A program made the translations under genes and the position numbers. A model generated the notes under the pieces. It searched no databases. It was not told the origin of the DNA and saw only the letters and a list, made by a program, of their open reading frames with translations. Positions 17,793 to 26,546 of a stretch of 64,000 nt of DNA are shown here, in pieces. This DNA is from JAWSVE01 sp033852115 (lineage in GTDB: Bacteria; Pseudomonadota; Gammaproteobacteria; Pseudomonadales; Cellvibrionaceae), in contig JAWSVE010000010.1 in assembly GCA_033852115.1 (NCBI GenBank), forward strand, positions 62,001-126,000, given 5' to 3'. Each line of letters starts with the position of its first letter. The first letter of the stretch is position 1.

Positions 17793-18746
17793 TTATGCGT
17801 AGTCGCGAAACAGCTTTCTAAAAGTACTAGGCGATAGGTTCGTCCATCGCTTAAAAGCGTTGGTAAAGCTAGTTCGATCTGAAAAATCCAACGCATTCGA
17901 GATCGCATCGATGCTCATAGTATTGCGCACTAAATAATCAATTGAAAAATGGAACCTTACCTGGTCTCTAAGTTGAGCAAAGCTAACATTTTGTTGCTGC
18001 AAACGGCGCTGCAACGTACGCTTTGATAAATTCAGTTCTTCCGCAATATGGTCAATTGCCAGTGGATGCTCGCCAATGCGGCGCTGCAACACCTCTATAA
18101 CACGACCAGACACGCCATACGCTTCAGGAAGGCGCGCTTGGTTTACATACTCTTCAAGGGTTTTCAAACCGGGAGTAGCGAAACCACGGATATCTTCTAT
18201 GCGATTTTTTTCTTGTGTGTTTTGGATATCAATCATCCTGGCTACTCCTTCTGCCATCAGTTCTATTGTTTCGAGGTCGTTCGGATCCAACTCAAAACGG
18301 TGAGATGTGTAAAAGCAGATAACACCACAGCGGCTACCGCTCAACACGACGGGTATACCCAAAAACCGAAGAGTTTCGCGAGAATTATATGCCACGCTGC
18401 CTCTTTTGGCACCTTTCACAGGTGCTGAATCCGTCAGATCGTGACAAGGGTCATAAATCTGATCAAAAAGTGTTTGCTCAATCTCACCCAAACGAGTTTC
18501 AAAACGCTTCTCGGTCTTGTTAAACACCAAGGCATTTCGATACAGAGAGCCACAGCTTGATGCAATAAAGCCCGCTTCACAGTTGAACATCTCCACCCCG
18601 CCCCGAAGGTACAACTCAGACTGCCGATTTATATTGTTTTGGGGGTTAGCAAGCACTTTATGAAGAAATTTAAGTCGGCCAGCGAAGCTCGAGAAGTCAT
18701 AGCCTTCTAGCGCAGAATGTTGATGAGTTGTATGTGTTAAATCCAT
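17793..18746 (-). CDS. AraC-family regulator with GAF-like sensor domain
   Basis: This is a 317-residue transcription regulator. Residues about 25-180 resemble a GAF domain, with GVEMFNCEAGFIASSCGSLYR, an RETLRFLGIPVVLSG strand pair and SRCGVICFYTSH. Residues about 215-317 form a two-helix-turn-helix AraC DNA-binding domain, with LSKRTLQRRLQQQNVSFAQL and SIDAISNALDFSDRTSFTNAF. GAF domains bind small ligands, so it probably reads a metabolite. The target is unknown. A 17-bp dyad lies just upstream (18783-18799) and may be its own operator. Confidence 0.85.
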   Translation of the reverse strand: MDLTHTTHQHSALEGYDFSSFAGRLKFLHKVLANPQNNINRQSELYLRGGVEMFNCEAGFIASSCGSLYRNALVFNKTEKRFETRLGEIEQTLFDQIYDPCHDLTDSAPVKGAKRGSVAYNSRETLRFLGIPVVLSGSRCGVICFYTSHRFELDPNDLETIELMAEGVARMIDIQNTQEKNRIEDIRGFATPGLKTLEEYVNQARLPEAYGVSGRVIEVLQRRIGEHPLAIDHIAEELNLSKRTLQRRLQQQNVSFAQLRDQVRFHFSIDYLVRNTMSIDAISNALDFSDRTSFTNAFKRWTNLSPSTFRKLFRDYA

Positions 18747-19164
18747 GCCGTTTCGTTAGTACTCGTTTAGTCTGGAGGACACTAGCTATGCTATAGCTAC
18801 TTTTATTTATTATATTGACGCCTTTTCATTTAAGAACTGTAAACTATTCCCAATTGCGCCTGAGTTCTATCCCTGTAAACGTCAGTTTGTTTATTAGAGC
18901 GACAATAGTTATAACTGGCGACGATTTCCGCAACTTTTCCCTGAGCGTAGATTACATAATGATCATTCTGTTGTAACTAAGCTAGGGCATTACCAGAAAA
19001 TTCTGGTCACGCCGCCTCGTTATAATTAAAAGTTATTTTATTAGCGGCGCATGTGCAATTAAAGATTTACTAAAACAGATACTGAATCGAAATAAGTCTT
19101 GGGGAGTTTATTATTAATTGTTAGAGGAGGTATATACCTCCTCTCTGTGCTCATCAACGCTTGG
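18747..19164. other. 418-bp intergenic region with two dyads
   Basis: No gene is visible between bcp and the araC-type gene. A 7-bp inverted repeat TAGCTAT-GCT-ATAGCTA at 18783-18799 lies 37 bases before the araC start and fits an operator position. A second dyad, CCAGAA-AA-TTCTGG, lies near 18993-19006. The rest is AT-rich with nothing I can name apart from the palindrome at its end. Confidence 0.4.
19123..19144 (-). terminator. 22-bp perfect palindrome downstream of bcp
   Basis: AGAGGAGGTAT and its exact complement are contiguous, making an 11-bp arm dyad 21 bases past the bcp stop. On the minus strand the following bases are AT-rich but not a clean U-run, so termination is likely but not certain. 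Confidence 0.5.
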
Positions 19165-19644
19165 CTATTGAACCCCCAGTTCGTCTAATTCAACCAACAA
19201 TGTTTCATGATGGGATTTCGTTTTAAATTTATCCATAACCTTCAGTAACCGCCCATCTTTTCCGATAATGAACGTGGTCCGAATTAAGCCCATAAACTCT
19301 TTACCCATAAACTTCTTAAGCCCCCAACAGCCGTACTTGTCGGCAATCTTGTGGTCTTCATCAGACAATAAAGTGAAATTAAGCCGTTGTTTTTCAATGA
19401 ATTTAGGCAACCTTTCGACCGGATCCGGACTAACCCCAAGCACTACAACGTCACGCTTATCGAAGTCCTTTTTATGATCTCTGATACCACAGGCTTGCAT
19501 AGTACAACCAGGTGTCATGGCTTTGGGGTAGAAATAGAGGACTACTGTGTTCTTCCCCTTAAAATCTTTTAAGCTAACTTTGTTGCCATCTTGATCTTTT
19601 AGTGAGAATGCCGGTGCCAGGTTACCGACTTTGGGAAACGTCAT
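19165..19644 (-). CDS. bcp: Bcp, thioredoxin-dependent thiol peroxidase
   Basis: This 159-residue peroxiredoxin reduces hydrogen and organic peroxides with thioredoxin. The peroxidatic cysteine is Cys47 in AMTPGCTMQACG and the resolving cysteine is Cys52, the CxxxxC spacing of the Bcp/PrxQ class. VVLYFYPKAMTPGC, VVLGVSPDPVERLPKF and FTLLSDEDHKIADKYG are all family segments. The protein is cytoplasmic with no signal. It is a single gene with a palindromic terminator-like element downstream and mdh upstream in the same direction. Confidence 0.94.
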   Translation of the reverse strand: MTFPKVGNLAPAFSLKDQDGNKVSLKDFKGKNTVVLYFYPKAMTPGCTMQACGIRDHKKDFDKRDVVVLGVSPDPVERLPKFIEKQRLNFTLLSDEDHKIADKYGCWGLKKFMGKEFMGLIRTTFIIGKDGRLLKVMDKFKTKSHHETLLVELDELGVQ

Positions 19645-19688
19645 ACCAATACCTCTCGTTGGTTAATGCTGATTTTACATCTTGAAGG

Positions 19689-19716
19689 CAAAAAAAAGCC
19701 GCGATATTCGCGGCTT
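19689..19716 (-). terminator. Intrinsic terminator of mdh
   Basis: A 9-bp stem AAGCCGCGA with a TAT loop is followed, on the minus strand, by a run of eight U. It lies 21 bases past the mdh stop and matches a textbook factor-independent terminator. Confidence 0.92.
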
Positions 19717-19736
19717 ATCGGGTTAATAACTACTTC

Positions 19737-20720
19737 TTAGTTAGGGAGCAACTCTGCTACGCCATCACGCTCTTCAGAAAGCTCTGCTTCGGTTGCTTCC
19801 ATTTTCTTACGCGAGAATTCGTTAATTTCAACGCCTTGAACGATTTCCCAGTCGCCGTTTTTGCATACACATGGGAACGAGTAGATAAGACCTTCAGATA
19901 TACCGTAGCTGCCATCGCTGTATACACCCATGCTCACCCAGTCACCTTCTGGTGAACCTAATGCCCAGTCGCGCATGTGGAAGATCGCTGCGTTCGCGGC
20001 AGAAGCAGCAGAAGACGCACCACGAGCATCAATGATCGCTGCGCCACGTTGTTGTACAGTTGGGATGAAGTCATTTTCGTACCAAGTTTGGTCGATAAGG
20101 CCCATTGCATCTTTGCCATCAACCAACGTTTGGTGGATATCAGGATATTGAGTTGAAGAGTGGTTGCCCCAGATAGTCAACTTAGTGATGTCATTGATTG
20201 AAGTACCAGTCTTTTGAGCCAACTGAGTCAACGCACGGTTGTGATCCAAGCGAGTCATCGCAGTGAATTGACGTGGGTTGATATCTGGCGCATTGCGTTG
20301 TGCGATCAATGCGTTGGTGTTTGCGGGGTTACCAACAACCAACACTTTAATGTCACGTGATGCGTGGTCGTTAATCGCTTTACCTTGTACAGAGAAGATT
20401 GCTGCGTTGGCTTGAAGGAGGTCTTTACGCTCCATGCCTGGCCCACGTGGACGAGCACCTACTAACAGTGCGTAGTCAGCATCTTTGAAAGCAACGTTTG
20501 GATCATCGGTGCAAACCATACCCGCAAGTAGTGGGAATGCGCAGTCATCCAATTCCATTGCAACACCTTTAAGGGCGCCTAACGCTGGTGTAATTTCAAG
20601 CATTTGAAGGATTACTGGCTGATCTTTACCCAGCATTTCGCCGGCAGCAATACGGAACAACAATGAGTAACTAATTTGGCCGGCCGCTCCAGTGACGGCA
20701 ACTCGAACTGGTGCTTTCAC
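19737..20720 (-). CDS. mdh: Malate dehydrogenase
   Basis: This NAD-dependent enzyme of the citric acid cycle converts malate to oxaloacetate. The 327-residue length and sequence fit the long bacterial/plant-cytosolic-like malate dehydrogenase group: TGAAGQISYSLLFRIAAGEMLG (NAD-binding), VGARPRGPGMERKDLL with substrate arginines, VVGNPANTNALIA, TRLDHNRAL, and the catalytic histidine in IWGNHSSTQYPD. This differs from the 312-residue E. coli type. The gene is monocistronic, with a strong terminator downstream and a consensus -10 box upstream. Confidence 0.95.
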   Translation of the reverse strand: MKAPVRVAVTGAAGQISYSLLFRIAAGEMLGKDQPVILQMLEITPALGALKGVAMELDDCAFPLLAGMVCTDDPNVAFKDADYALLVGARPRGPGMERKDLLQANAAIFSVQGKAINDHASRDIKVLVVGNPANTNALIAQRNAPDINPRQFTAMTRLDHNRALTQLAQKTGTSINDITKLTIWGNHSSTQYPDIHQTLVDGKDAMGLIDQTWYENDFIPTVQQRGAAIIDARGASSAASAANAAIFHMRDWALGSPEGDWVSMGVYSDGSYGISEGLIYSFPCVCKNGDWEIVQGVEINEFSRKKMEATEAELSEERDGVAELLPN

Positions 20721-20833
20721 AGATATATCTCCATAGTCAGGGTGTAGAAGAATTCGATACGGCGTCGGCCTTTTTGGGGAGAAATGATCGGTCGAGTCGT
20801 TGGCTAGACCAGGAACCCGCCGACGCGGTGCGC

Positions 20834-20839
20834 ATTATA
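20834..20839 (-). promoter_or_regulatory. Probable mdh promoter -10 box
   Basis: On the minus strand a perfect TATAAT lies about 114 bases before the mdh start, followed by a GC-rich discriminator (GCGCACCGCG). The -35 region is poor. The leader would be about 105 bases long. Confidence 0.4.
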
Positions 20840-20906
20840 GGGAATCGGCTAGTTTTTTCACTATCTAGCCGTACTTTTTCGTTAATTATTCACCAATTAA
20901 CGTGGT

Positions 20907-21527
20907 TTACGCCGGGGCAGTTTCGTCATAGCGCTCTTTTAAGGCGCTGTAGAGACGATCTTTGTAATCACTCGCAGCTGAATCGAGACTACTACTGAGC
21001 TCCACCAGATGCTCGTTATCTTCTCTGCCGCCCCACTCTTTACGATAAGAGCCATCTTTATAGCCGTGATCTTGTCGGAAAAAGTTGAGTACGTTTTTAC
21101 CGACATAACGCACATACAGCTCATCGAAAGACAGGTTAATGGTGTTCATCAATGCTGCAAAGCCTTCGATATCAAAGCTTTTGGTTTGGAGCGTCACCGC
21201 CACGAATTGCTCTAACGCTTCACCAAACTCTTTATCGCCTGTCTGGCTGAGGCTGGTTTGCAGCTTCGCTTCGATAGCATCAGCTTTAGCACCTTCAAGA
21301 ATTAGGATGCTCAGCCCAAAATGCCAGATATCCACGAGTTCAAGCACCACCTGATCAATATCCGGCGTTTGCTTTTTCCACCACTTCCAGCCGTAATGAT
21401 CGAGCATTTCTGCACTTTCAATCCAGATAGCACGATACCAGGCAAAACCTTTAGTCACCCAGTCGGTATTGACCTTGGTGTTCATGTCATTTTGCATGGA
21501 AAGCATGATTTCAAGCTGCTGTTGCAT
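20907..21527 (-). CDS. Dimeric (all-alpha) dUTP diphosphatase
   Basis: This 206-residue member of the all-alpha NTP pyrophosphatase superfamily resembles the dimeric dUTPases of kinetoplastids and some phages and bacteria. The metal-binding ExxE and ExxD motifs are seen in IWIESAEMLDHYGWKWWKK and QVVLELVDIWHFGLS. Later VRYVGKNVLNFFRQDHGYKDGSY is the second conserved block that contacts substrate. It would hydrolyse dUTP (and dUDP) to dUMP, keeping uracil out of DNA and feeding thymidylate synthesis. It is unrelated to the trimeric Dut family. It lies 38 bases downstream of the TatD gene and close to tmk, another thymidylate-pathway gene. Confidence 0.85.
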   Translation of the reverse strand: MQQQLEIMLSMQNDMNTKVNTDWVTKGFAWYRAIWIESAEMLDHYGWKWWKKQTPDIDQVVLELVDIWHFGLSILILEGAKADAIEAKLQTSLSQTGDKEFGEALEQFVAVTLQTKSFDIEGFAALMNTINLSFDELYVRYVGKNVLNFFRQDHGYKDGSYRKEWGGREDNEHLVELSSSLDSAASDYKDRLYSALKERYDETAPA

Positions 21528-21565
21528 TCTGGGTGTCCTGTTGGTGTTCGCTATTGGTGTCTGGC

Positions 21566-22369
21566 TTAGCCATTACCGACTGGCGCAAGGTGGGTTTTCG
21601 CCTTGGGAAATAATCGAAAGTAGTTATCGGCGGTTATTGTAATCAGTTCTTCGTAGGAAATGCCGCGCAGCTCTGCAATAAACTCTGCCACCTGACGAAC
21701 ATAAGCAGGCTCATTGGGTTTACCACGGTATGGAACCGGCGCCAAATAGGGGGAATCGGTTTCAACGAGTAAACGATCGAGAGGCATCTGATTTACCACA
21801 TCACGAATCTGCTCAGCATTTTTGAAGGTCACGATACCAGAGATGGAAATGTAGTAGTTCATGTCCATGGCACGCTTGGCCATGTCCCAATCTTCAGTAA
21901 AACAGTGCAGCACACCCGCGATGCTTGGATCGCCATGCTCTTTGATCAGCGCTAAGGTGTCTTCTTTTGCGGAACGCGTGTGAACCACCAGTGGTAACCC
22001 GCTGACTCGAGAAGCCTCAAGATGGATAATAAAACTATCTTGCTGCTGAGTTTTAGTGTCTTCGGAATAATAGTAATCGAGGCCTGTCTCACCGAGCGCC
22101 ACGACTTTGTCGTGTTTTGCCCATTCAACCAGCTGACCAGCCGTAGCTAACCCTTCTTCGACATCTAACGGATGCACACCAACCGATGCAACCACATCGG
22201 AATAAGTCTCAGCAATACGTACCACATCCTCTTTATTGCCGAGACTGATACCGATACACATCATTCCCCCGACACCCGCTTGGCGCGCGGCTTCCAAGGC
22301 TTTGACAAGTTCTCCGTCGTAACGACCAAGCTTCAGCCGATCGAGGTGGCAATGCGTATCAATTAACAT
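21566..22369 (-). CDS. TatD-family metal-dependent hydrolase (YcfH type)
   Basis: This 267-residue TIM-barrel hydrolase has the DTHCHLD metal motif at residues 4-10, then GVHPLDVEEG, GETGLDYYYS, LPLVVHTRSA, VLHCFTE and LLVETDSPYLAP, all the conserved blocks of TatD DNases. Members are 3'-5' exonucleases or deacylases, and YcfH in E. coli acts on D-aminoacyl-tRNA or DNA. Its place directly after pilZ and holB matches E. coli and Pseudomonas. The start at ATG 22369 is supported by the HxH spacing. Confidence 0.93.
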   Translation of the reverse strand: MLIDTHCHLDRLKLGRYDGELVKALEAARQAGVGGMMCIGISLGNKEDVVRIAETYSDVVASVGVHPLDVEEGLATAGQLVEWAKHDKVVALGETGLDYYYSEDTKTQQQDSFIIHLEASRVSGLPLVVHTRSAKEDTLALIKEHGDPSIAGVLHCFTEDWDMAKRAMDMNYYISISGIVTFKNAEQIRDVVNQMPLDRLLVETDSPYLAPVPYRGKPNEPAYVRQVAEFIAELRGISYEELITITADNYFRLFPKAKTHLAPVGNG

Positions 22370-22395
22370 AGGGGAATGACTACGAAGTACGACAA

Positions 22396-22755
22396 CTACA
22401 TGGTGTGAGTGGGACGATCTGACTCTAAAGAGCCCGCGAGATAAGTCTCTATCTTACTGGTAGCGTTGTTATCTTGATCGTTGAACTGAACACCAATACC
22501 GGCAGCGCGATTACCTTGAGCGCCTTTAGGTGTGACCCAGACCACTTTACCAGCGACGGGGATTTTCTCGGGCTCGTCCATTAGATTAAGTAACATGAAC
22601 ACTTCATCACCAAGCTTGTAGCTTTTGTTGGTTGGAATAAACAAACCGCCATTTTTGATGAAGGGCATATATGCTGCATAGAGCACTGCCTTATCTTTAA
22701 TGGTTAACGATAGTATTCCGTTGCGAGCTCCGCCGCCTAGCCCTTTCATAGCCAC
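22396..22755 (-). CDS. pilZ: PilZ, type IV pilus assembly protein
   Basis: This 119-residue PilZ-domain protein closely resembles Pseudomonas PilZ: GARNGILSLTIKDKAVLYAAYMPF, KNGGLFIPTNKSYKLGDEVFML, DEPEKIPVAGKVVWVTPKGAQGNRAAGIGVQF. Like that founder member it lacks the N-terminal RxxxR motif that binds cyclic-di-GMP, so it probably acts through protein contacts (PilB and FimX in other species). It is needed for pilus extension. It sits between holB and tatD, as in Pseudomonas. No other pilus gene is in the window. Confidence 0.94.
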   Translation of the reverse strand: MAMKGLGGGARNGILSLTIKDKAVLYAAYMPFIKNGGLFIPTNKSYKLGDEVFMLLNLMDEPEKIPVAGKVVWVTPKGAQGNRAAGIGVQFNDQDNNATSKIETYLAGSLESDRPTHTM

Positions 22756-22874
22756 CTGTATTTATTTTGTGAGGGGTCAATACCCAAAGTATAGTCGGGA
22801 TTCAGTTCCGACAGTCCCTATTGTATTCCAATAGTCTGTATTCAACCAAGCAGCCAAAGACCGAGAAACGACCG

Positions 22875-23876
22875 CTAAAGAGGTCGAGCCTTCTTATGGG
22901 TACGCATTTTGTAGCTATTCACTTGCTGCCCCCAATCAATCATTAAATCTTCAAGCGCAAGCTGAGGGTTAGGGTTAGCACCGCTTAGTAGCAGTCGCTT
23001 GGTCTCCAAAATCTGGGTTCGCATGTCAAATAACAGCTGCTGAGGAATGCCGTTAAGAGCATCGCTCGTGGTAACGGAGGTACCAGAGACCTCAGCTCGT
23101 ATTTTCGACTCAAGCCACACAAGAATCGCTTCAACAATCTGCGGGGGCTGGTACTCCAGCAGCTGTTTCGATGCCGCTGGAACCGCTATCTGCCCTTCTA
23201 AACAGCCACTAAACACCGCCTGAATATCGCCCCAAATGTCCAACCAATTCTCTCGAAACGCCTGCTCCGCACGCAAAGGCGCTCCATAGGTCGCATCGAG
23301 CAATGGTCCCGCCTCATCACCTACCTTGGCTTTCAACCAAGATAAAGCCTCTTCTCTTGAAGGCGTCGGTAATGCCACTTGATGGCAGCGGCTCCTGACC
23401 GTCGCTAACAATCGACTAGGCTGAGATGTCACGAGTATTAAGATAGTCTCGCCTTGTGGCTCCTCCAAAGACTTTAGAAGCGCGTTGGTTGCACTCACAT
23501 TCATCGCATCGGCAGGCGAAATGAGAACGACCTTTCTTCCGCCCTGTTGAGCCGTTTGTGAAAGGAAGATGGTTAATTCTCTAATTTGACTGATTTTGAT
23601 CGCTTTGCCCTTGTCTTCGGGCGCAACAGATAAAAAATCAGGGTGCGTCGCGGCAAAAAATAACTGACAACTTTTGCATTCCCCACACGGTGCAACTTCA
23701 CCAGAAGAACAAAGAAGTGCGCGAGCGAAACGCTCAGCAAATACAGCTTTGCCAATACCTTCCACACCTTTAAGTAACACGGCATGCGGAAGTTTTTGAG
23801 CTTTACGCATATTATCCAGCTGTTTCCAGGTGTGAGCCAACCAAGGAAACACTATGCCCTGCCCTTCGCTATTCAC
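22875..23876 (-). CDS. holB: DNA polymerase III delta' subunit (HolB)
   Basis: HolB is the clamp-loader subunit that opens the beta clamp together with delta and gamma/tau. The 333-residue protein has a degenerate P-loop (LKGVEGIGKAVFAERFARALLC) and a four-cysteine zinc module (APCGECKSCQLF and upstream Cys), then TNALLKSLEEPQGETILILVTSQPSRLLATVRSRC, the sensor region. The GTG start follows the tmk stop with no gap, giving likely translational coupling. It is part of the tmk-holB-pilZ-tatD run. Confidence 0.93.
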   Translation of the reverse strand: MNSEGQGIVFPWLAHTWKQLDNMRKAQKLPHAVLLKGVEGIGKAVFAERFARALLCSSGEVAPCGECKSCQLFFAATHPDFLSVAPEDKGKAIKISQIRELTIFLSQTAQQGGRKVVLISPADAMNVSATNALLKSLEEPQGETILILVTSQPSRLLATVRSRCHQVALPTPSREEALSWLKAKVGDEAGPLLDATYGAPLRAEQAFRENWLDIWGDIQAVFSGCLEGQIAVPAASKQLLEYQPPQIVEAILVWLESKIRAEVSGTSVTTSDALNGIPQQLLFDMRTQILETKRLLLSGANPNPQLALEDLMIDWGQQVNSYKMRTHKKARPL

Positions 23877-24527
23877 CTAGTCAACACCCAATAGTTCATT
23901 CAGTGATTGCTTAATCGATGCCTGAACCTTCTCTAAGGCAGGCGCAGCATCAATCAAAGAGTACCGTTCAGGGTGTCGGGCCGCCAAAGACTTATAGCCA
24001 TCTCTGACGCGCTCAAAAAAATCAACCCGCTCTAATTCAATACGGTCCAGAGCGCCACGGTTACTTGCCCTAGACAAACCCGTCTCGACATCTACATCAA
24101 GAATAAAGGTATGATCGGGTCTGAGGTCTCGCTGAACGAGCTCTTCAAGCATTTTAATAACATCTATCGGCAAACCACGCCCATGGCCTTGGTAGGCATA
24201 GGTTGCATCAGTAAACCTGTCACTCAACACCCAGTTACCGGCCTCTAAATTTGGCTTTATCAAAGCCTCAAGGTGTTGAGCACGAGCGGCAAACACCAAC
24301 AGCAATTCAGTAAGGTGTGACATAGGCTCGTCACGGGCAGCCAGAATAATTTCTCGAATATTTTCCGCTAATGGGGTACCACCTGGCTCGCGCGTGACGA
24401 CCACGTTCACACCGCGTTCTCGCAAGTAACCTTCTATAAATGACAAGTTACTCGATTTACCGACACCTTCAGTGCCCTCAAGCGTTATAAATTTACCTAA
24501 ACGACTATTCATTTTAGATTTTGACAA
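23877..24527 (-). CDS. tmk: Thymidylate kinase
   Basis: Tmk phosphorylates dTMP to dTDP. The 216-residue protein shows the P-loop LEGTEGVGKSS, the TREPGGTPLAENIREII block with the catalytic arginine, VLSDRFTDATYAYQGHGRG and the lid-region segment DVDVETGLSRASNRGALDRIE. All are standard for bacterial Tmk. It starts 7 bases downstream of mltG and abuts holB. The upstream dimeric dUTPase of the same run supplies dUMP for thymidylate synthesis. Confidence 0.95.
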   Translation of the reverse strand: MSKSKMNSRLGKFITLEGTEGVGKSSNLSFIEGYLRERGVNVVVTREPGGTPLAENIREIILAARDEPMSHLTELLLVFAARAQHLEALIKPNLEAGNWVLSDRFTDATYAYQGHGRGLPIDVIKMLEELVQRDLRPDHTFILDVDVETGLSRASNRGALDRIELERVDFFERVRDGYKSLAARHPERYSLIDAAPALEKVQASIKQSLNELLGVD

Positions 24528-24534
24528 AGTACAA

Positions 24535-25563
24535 TTAATTTTGAGGTGCAGACTGGTAATTCTCTACACGTTTACGCACCTGATATTCCTGAACCGCGTT
24601 ATTATGCTCTTCCAAGGTCGTGGAGAAATGGTGACTACCATCGCCTTTTGCAACAAAGTATAACGCCTCTCCTTCCGCAGGGTGAAGTGCTGCGTAAATC
24701 GCTTCACGCCCCACCATCGCAATAGGTGTTGGCGGCAAGCCTTTTATTACATAGGTATTGTAGGGTGTAGCCTGCCGCAAATGAGAGCGTCGAATATTCC
24801 CATTGTATTTATCGCCTAGTCCGTAAATTACAGTTGGATCGGTTTGTAGCCGCATATTTTTTTCAAGACGTCGAACAAAAACGCCGGCTATTTGTTCTCT
24901 CTCAGACGGGGTTCCCGTTTCTTTTTCAATAATTGAAGCCATGGTTAGTGCTTCGTAAGCATTTTCATACGGTAAATTACTAGCTCTACCTTCCCACTCT
25001 GTCGAGAGGACATCACGCAATCGATTATGGGCTCTAATTAATATATCTGCATCAGATTCACCCTTAACAAAGTGATAGGTATCGGGAAAAAACCACCCTT
25101 CAGGATTTTCGTTAGGAAGGTCTAACTGGGATAAAAAATCAGCGGTCGCATCTTTATCTACCAATGTGGGTACTAGGCTTTCCTCTTGCTTTAAATCTAC
25201 TAAAGCTTCATTAAATGTTTTACCTTCTATTAAAGTAACCGAATAATGAATAACGTCACCGTCATTCAACATATCCAAAAATTCTTCCGGGCCAACACCC
25301 GAAACCAGTTCGTACTCACCCACTTTAATATTGGTTTGGTCTCTTAATCTACCAAGCAACACAAGTAAACGTGGCCACTTTAATGCCCCCTGAACTGCAA
25401 GCTGTTGGCTAACGCTATGAAGAGAAGCTCCCGGCTCGACTACGAACACCGATTTCTCCTCACTAAGGGATAGAGGCGTGCTTAGCCAACTCACAAACAT
25501 AACACCTACTACGATAGCTACGCATAGAGAAAAAACAGTCAATATGTAAAAAACCTTCTTCAT
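24535..25563 (-). CDS. mltG: MltG, endolytic peptidoglycan transglycosylase
   Basis: This 342-residue membrane-anchored enzyme cuts nascent glycan strands and helps terminate peptidoglycan polymerisation. It has one N-terminal transmembrane helix (about residues 5-27), a LysM-like region (VVEPGASLHSVSQQLAVQGA), then the YceG domain with GWFFPDTYHFVKGES, the catalytic glutamate in ALTMASIIEKETGTPSER, LQTDPTVIYG and YNTYVIKGLPPTPI. The order pabC-mltG-tmk-holB is the common gammaproteobacterial one. Confidence 0.94.
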   Translation of the reverse strand: MKKVFYILTVFSLCVAIVVGVMFVSWLSTPLSLSEEKSVFVVEPGASLHSVSQQLAVQGALKWPRLLVLLGRLRDQTNIKVGEYELVSGVGPEEFLDMLNDGDVIHYSVTLIEGKTFNEALVDLKQEESLVPTLVDKDATADFLSQLDLPNENPEGWFFPDTYHFVKGESDADILIRAHNRLRDVLSTEWEGRASNLPYENAYEALTMASIIEKETGTPSEREQIAGVFVRRLEKNMRLQTDPTVIYGLGDKYNGNIRRSHLRQATPYNTYVIKGLPPTPIAMVGREAIYAALHPAEGEALYFVAKGDGSHHFSTTLEEHNNAVQEYQVRKRVENYQSAPQN

Positions 25564-25606
25564 AAACTCGATTAAAAGTCCAACTAAACTGGAAACAGTA
25601 ATTCAA

Positions 25607-26458
25607 TTAATTATAGCCATACTTTCTTGCTAAGCATTCTCTTGTCGCTGCTGTAATAGGCCTACTGACTGGGAGAATGGCTGCATCAATTGCACGTACA
25701 GGCCAAATACCCGTTACACTATTACATAAAAACACTTCGTCTGCGCTAACAACATCATCTATTCGAATATTTTCGACGTAGCAAGACAGCCCCAGCTCAT
25801 CGCATACCTCTATCAGAACACGCTCTCTAAGCACACCCAACACACCGCAATTTTCTATAGGGGGAGTATACAAACAACTATTTTTCACCACAAAAATATT
25901 ACGACTAGTCGCCTCAACGATGTTGCCCGCCTTGTCACAGAGCAAACCTTCCTGAAAACCCTCGGCTCCCCACTCTTTCGCGGCGAGCACATACTCCAGT
26001 TTATTTAAATGTTTAATACCTGCCAGGCTTTTACTACTTGACAACGTGTTCGAACACACCGTTATATCCACGCCTTGCTCGACATAACAAGCAGGAAATT
26101 CTGGCTGAGAAAAAGTTGCGATTACTGTGGTCGCATTATCGCAACCTACGGGACTATATCCGCGACCACCAACACCACGGGTTAAAATCAACTTTATAAC
26201 TGCATCTGATACTTCAGAGCGCTGAAGAAAATCAATCGCTTTAGCTAAACGACGCGAGATAAGATCACGATTGAAAACAATTGAGAGTACGCGACAACCC
26301 CTTTCAAGTCTTGCTAAATGAGCCTCTAATAACGGAACTTGGCCGTGACTAAAACGCATAGTTTCAAACAAACCATCACCATAAGCCAAACCTCTGTCGA
26401 GGGCTTTGATGTTGTCTGACAGATCGTCATCAACCAAAATAAAGGAATTATGTTCCAT
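25607..26458 (-). CDS. pabC: Aminodeoxychorismate lyase (PabC)
   Basis: PabC is a fold-type IV PLP enzyme that removes pyruvate from aminodeoxychorismate to give p-aminobenzoate, the step after PabB (encoded at 6-7.4 kb). The 283-residue protein has RGLAYGDGLFETMR, LILTRGVGGRGY, GIKHLNKLEYV with the cofactor lysine, EATSRNIFVV and FLCNSVTGIWPV. It follows fabF, from which a strong terminator separates it, so it may have its own promoter or depend on read-through. Confidence 0.93.
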   Translation of the reverse strand: MEHNSFILVDDDLSDNIKALDRGLAYGDGLFETMRFSHGQVPLLEAHLARLERGCRVLSIVFNRDLISRRLAKAIDFLQRSEVSDAVIKLILTRGVGGRGYSPVGCDNATTVIATFSQPEFPACYVEQGVDITVCSNTLSSSKSLAGIKHLNKLEYVLAAKEWGAEGFQEGLLCDKAGNIVEATSRNIFVVKNSCLYTPPIENCGVLGVLRERVLIEVCDELGLSCYVENIRIDDVVSADEVFLCNSVTGIWPVRAIDAAILPVSRPITAATRECLARKYGYN

Positions 26459-26504
26459 GGTCTTTTAGCAATCGGTTAAAAACACAATGTTAAATATATT
26501 GCAC

Positions 26505-26530
26505 AAAAAAAGGGGCGTTAGCCCCTTTTA
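26505..26530 (-). terminator. Intrinsic terminator after fabF
   Basis: A stem AAAAGGGGC / GCCCCTTTT with a 4-base loop is followed on the minus strand by an uninterrupted U-run. It lies 17 bases past the fabF stop and before pabC, marking a transcription boundary inside the long cluster. Confidence 0.92.
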
Positions 26531-26546
26531 TCAAACGTTATAGCCT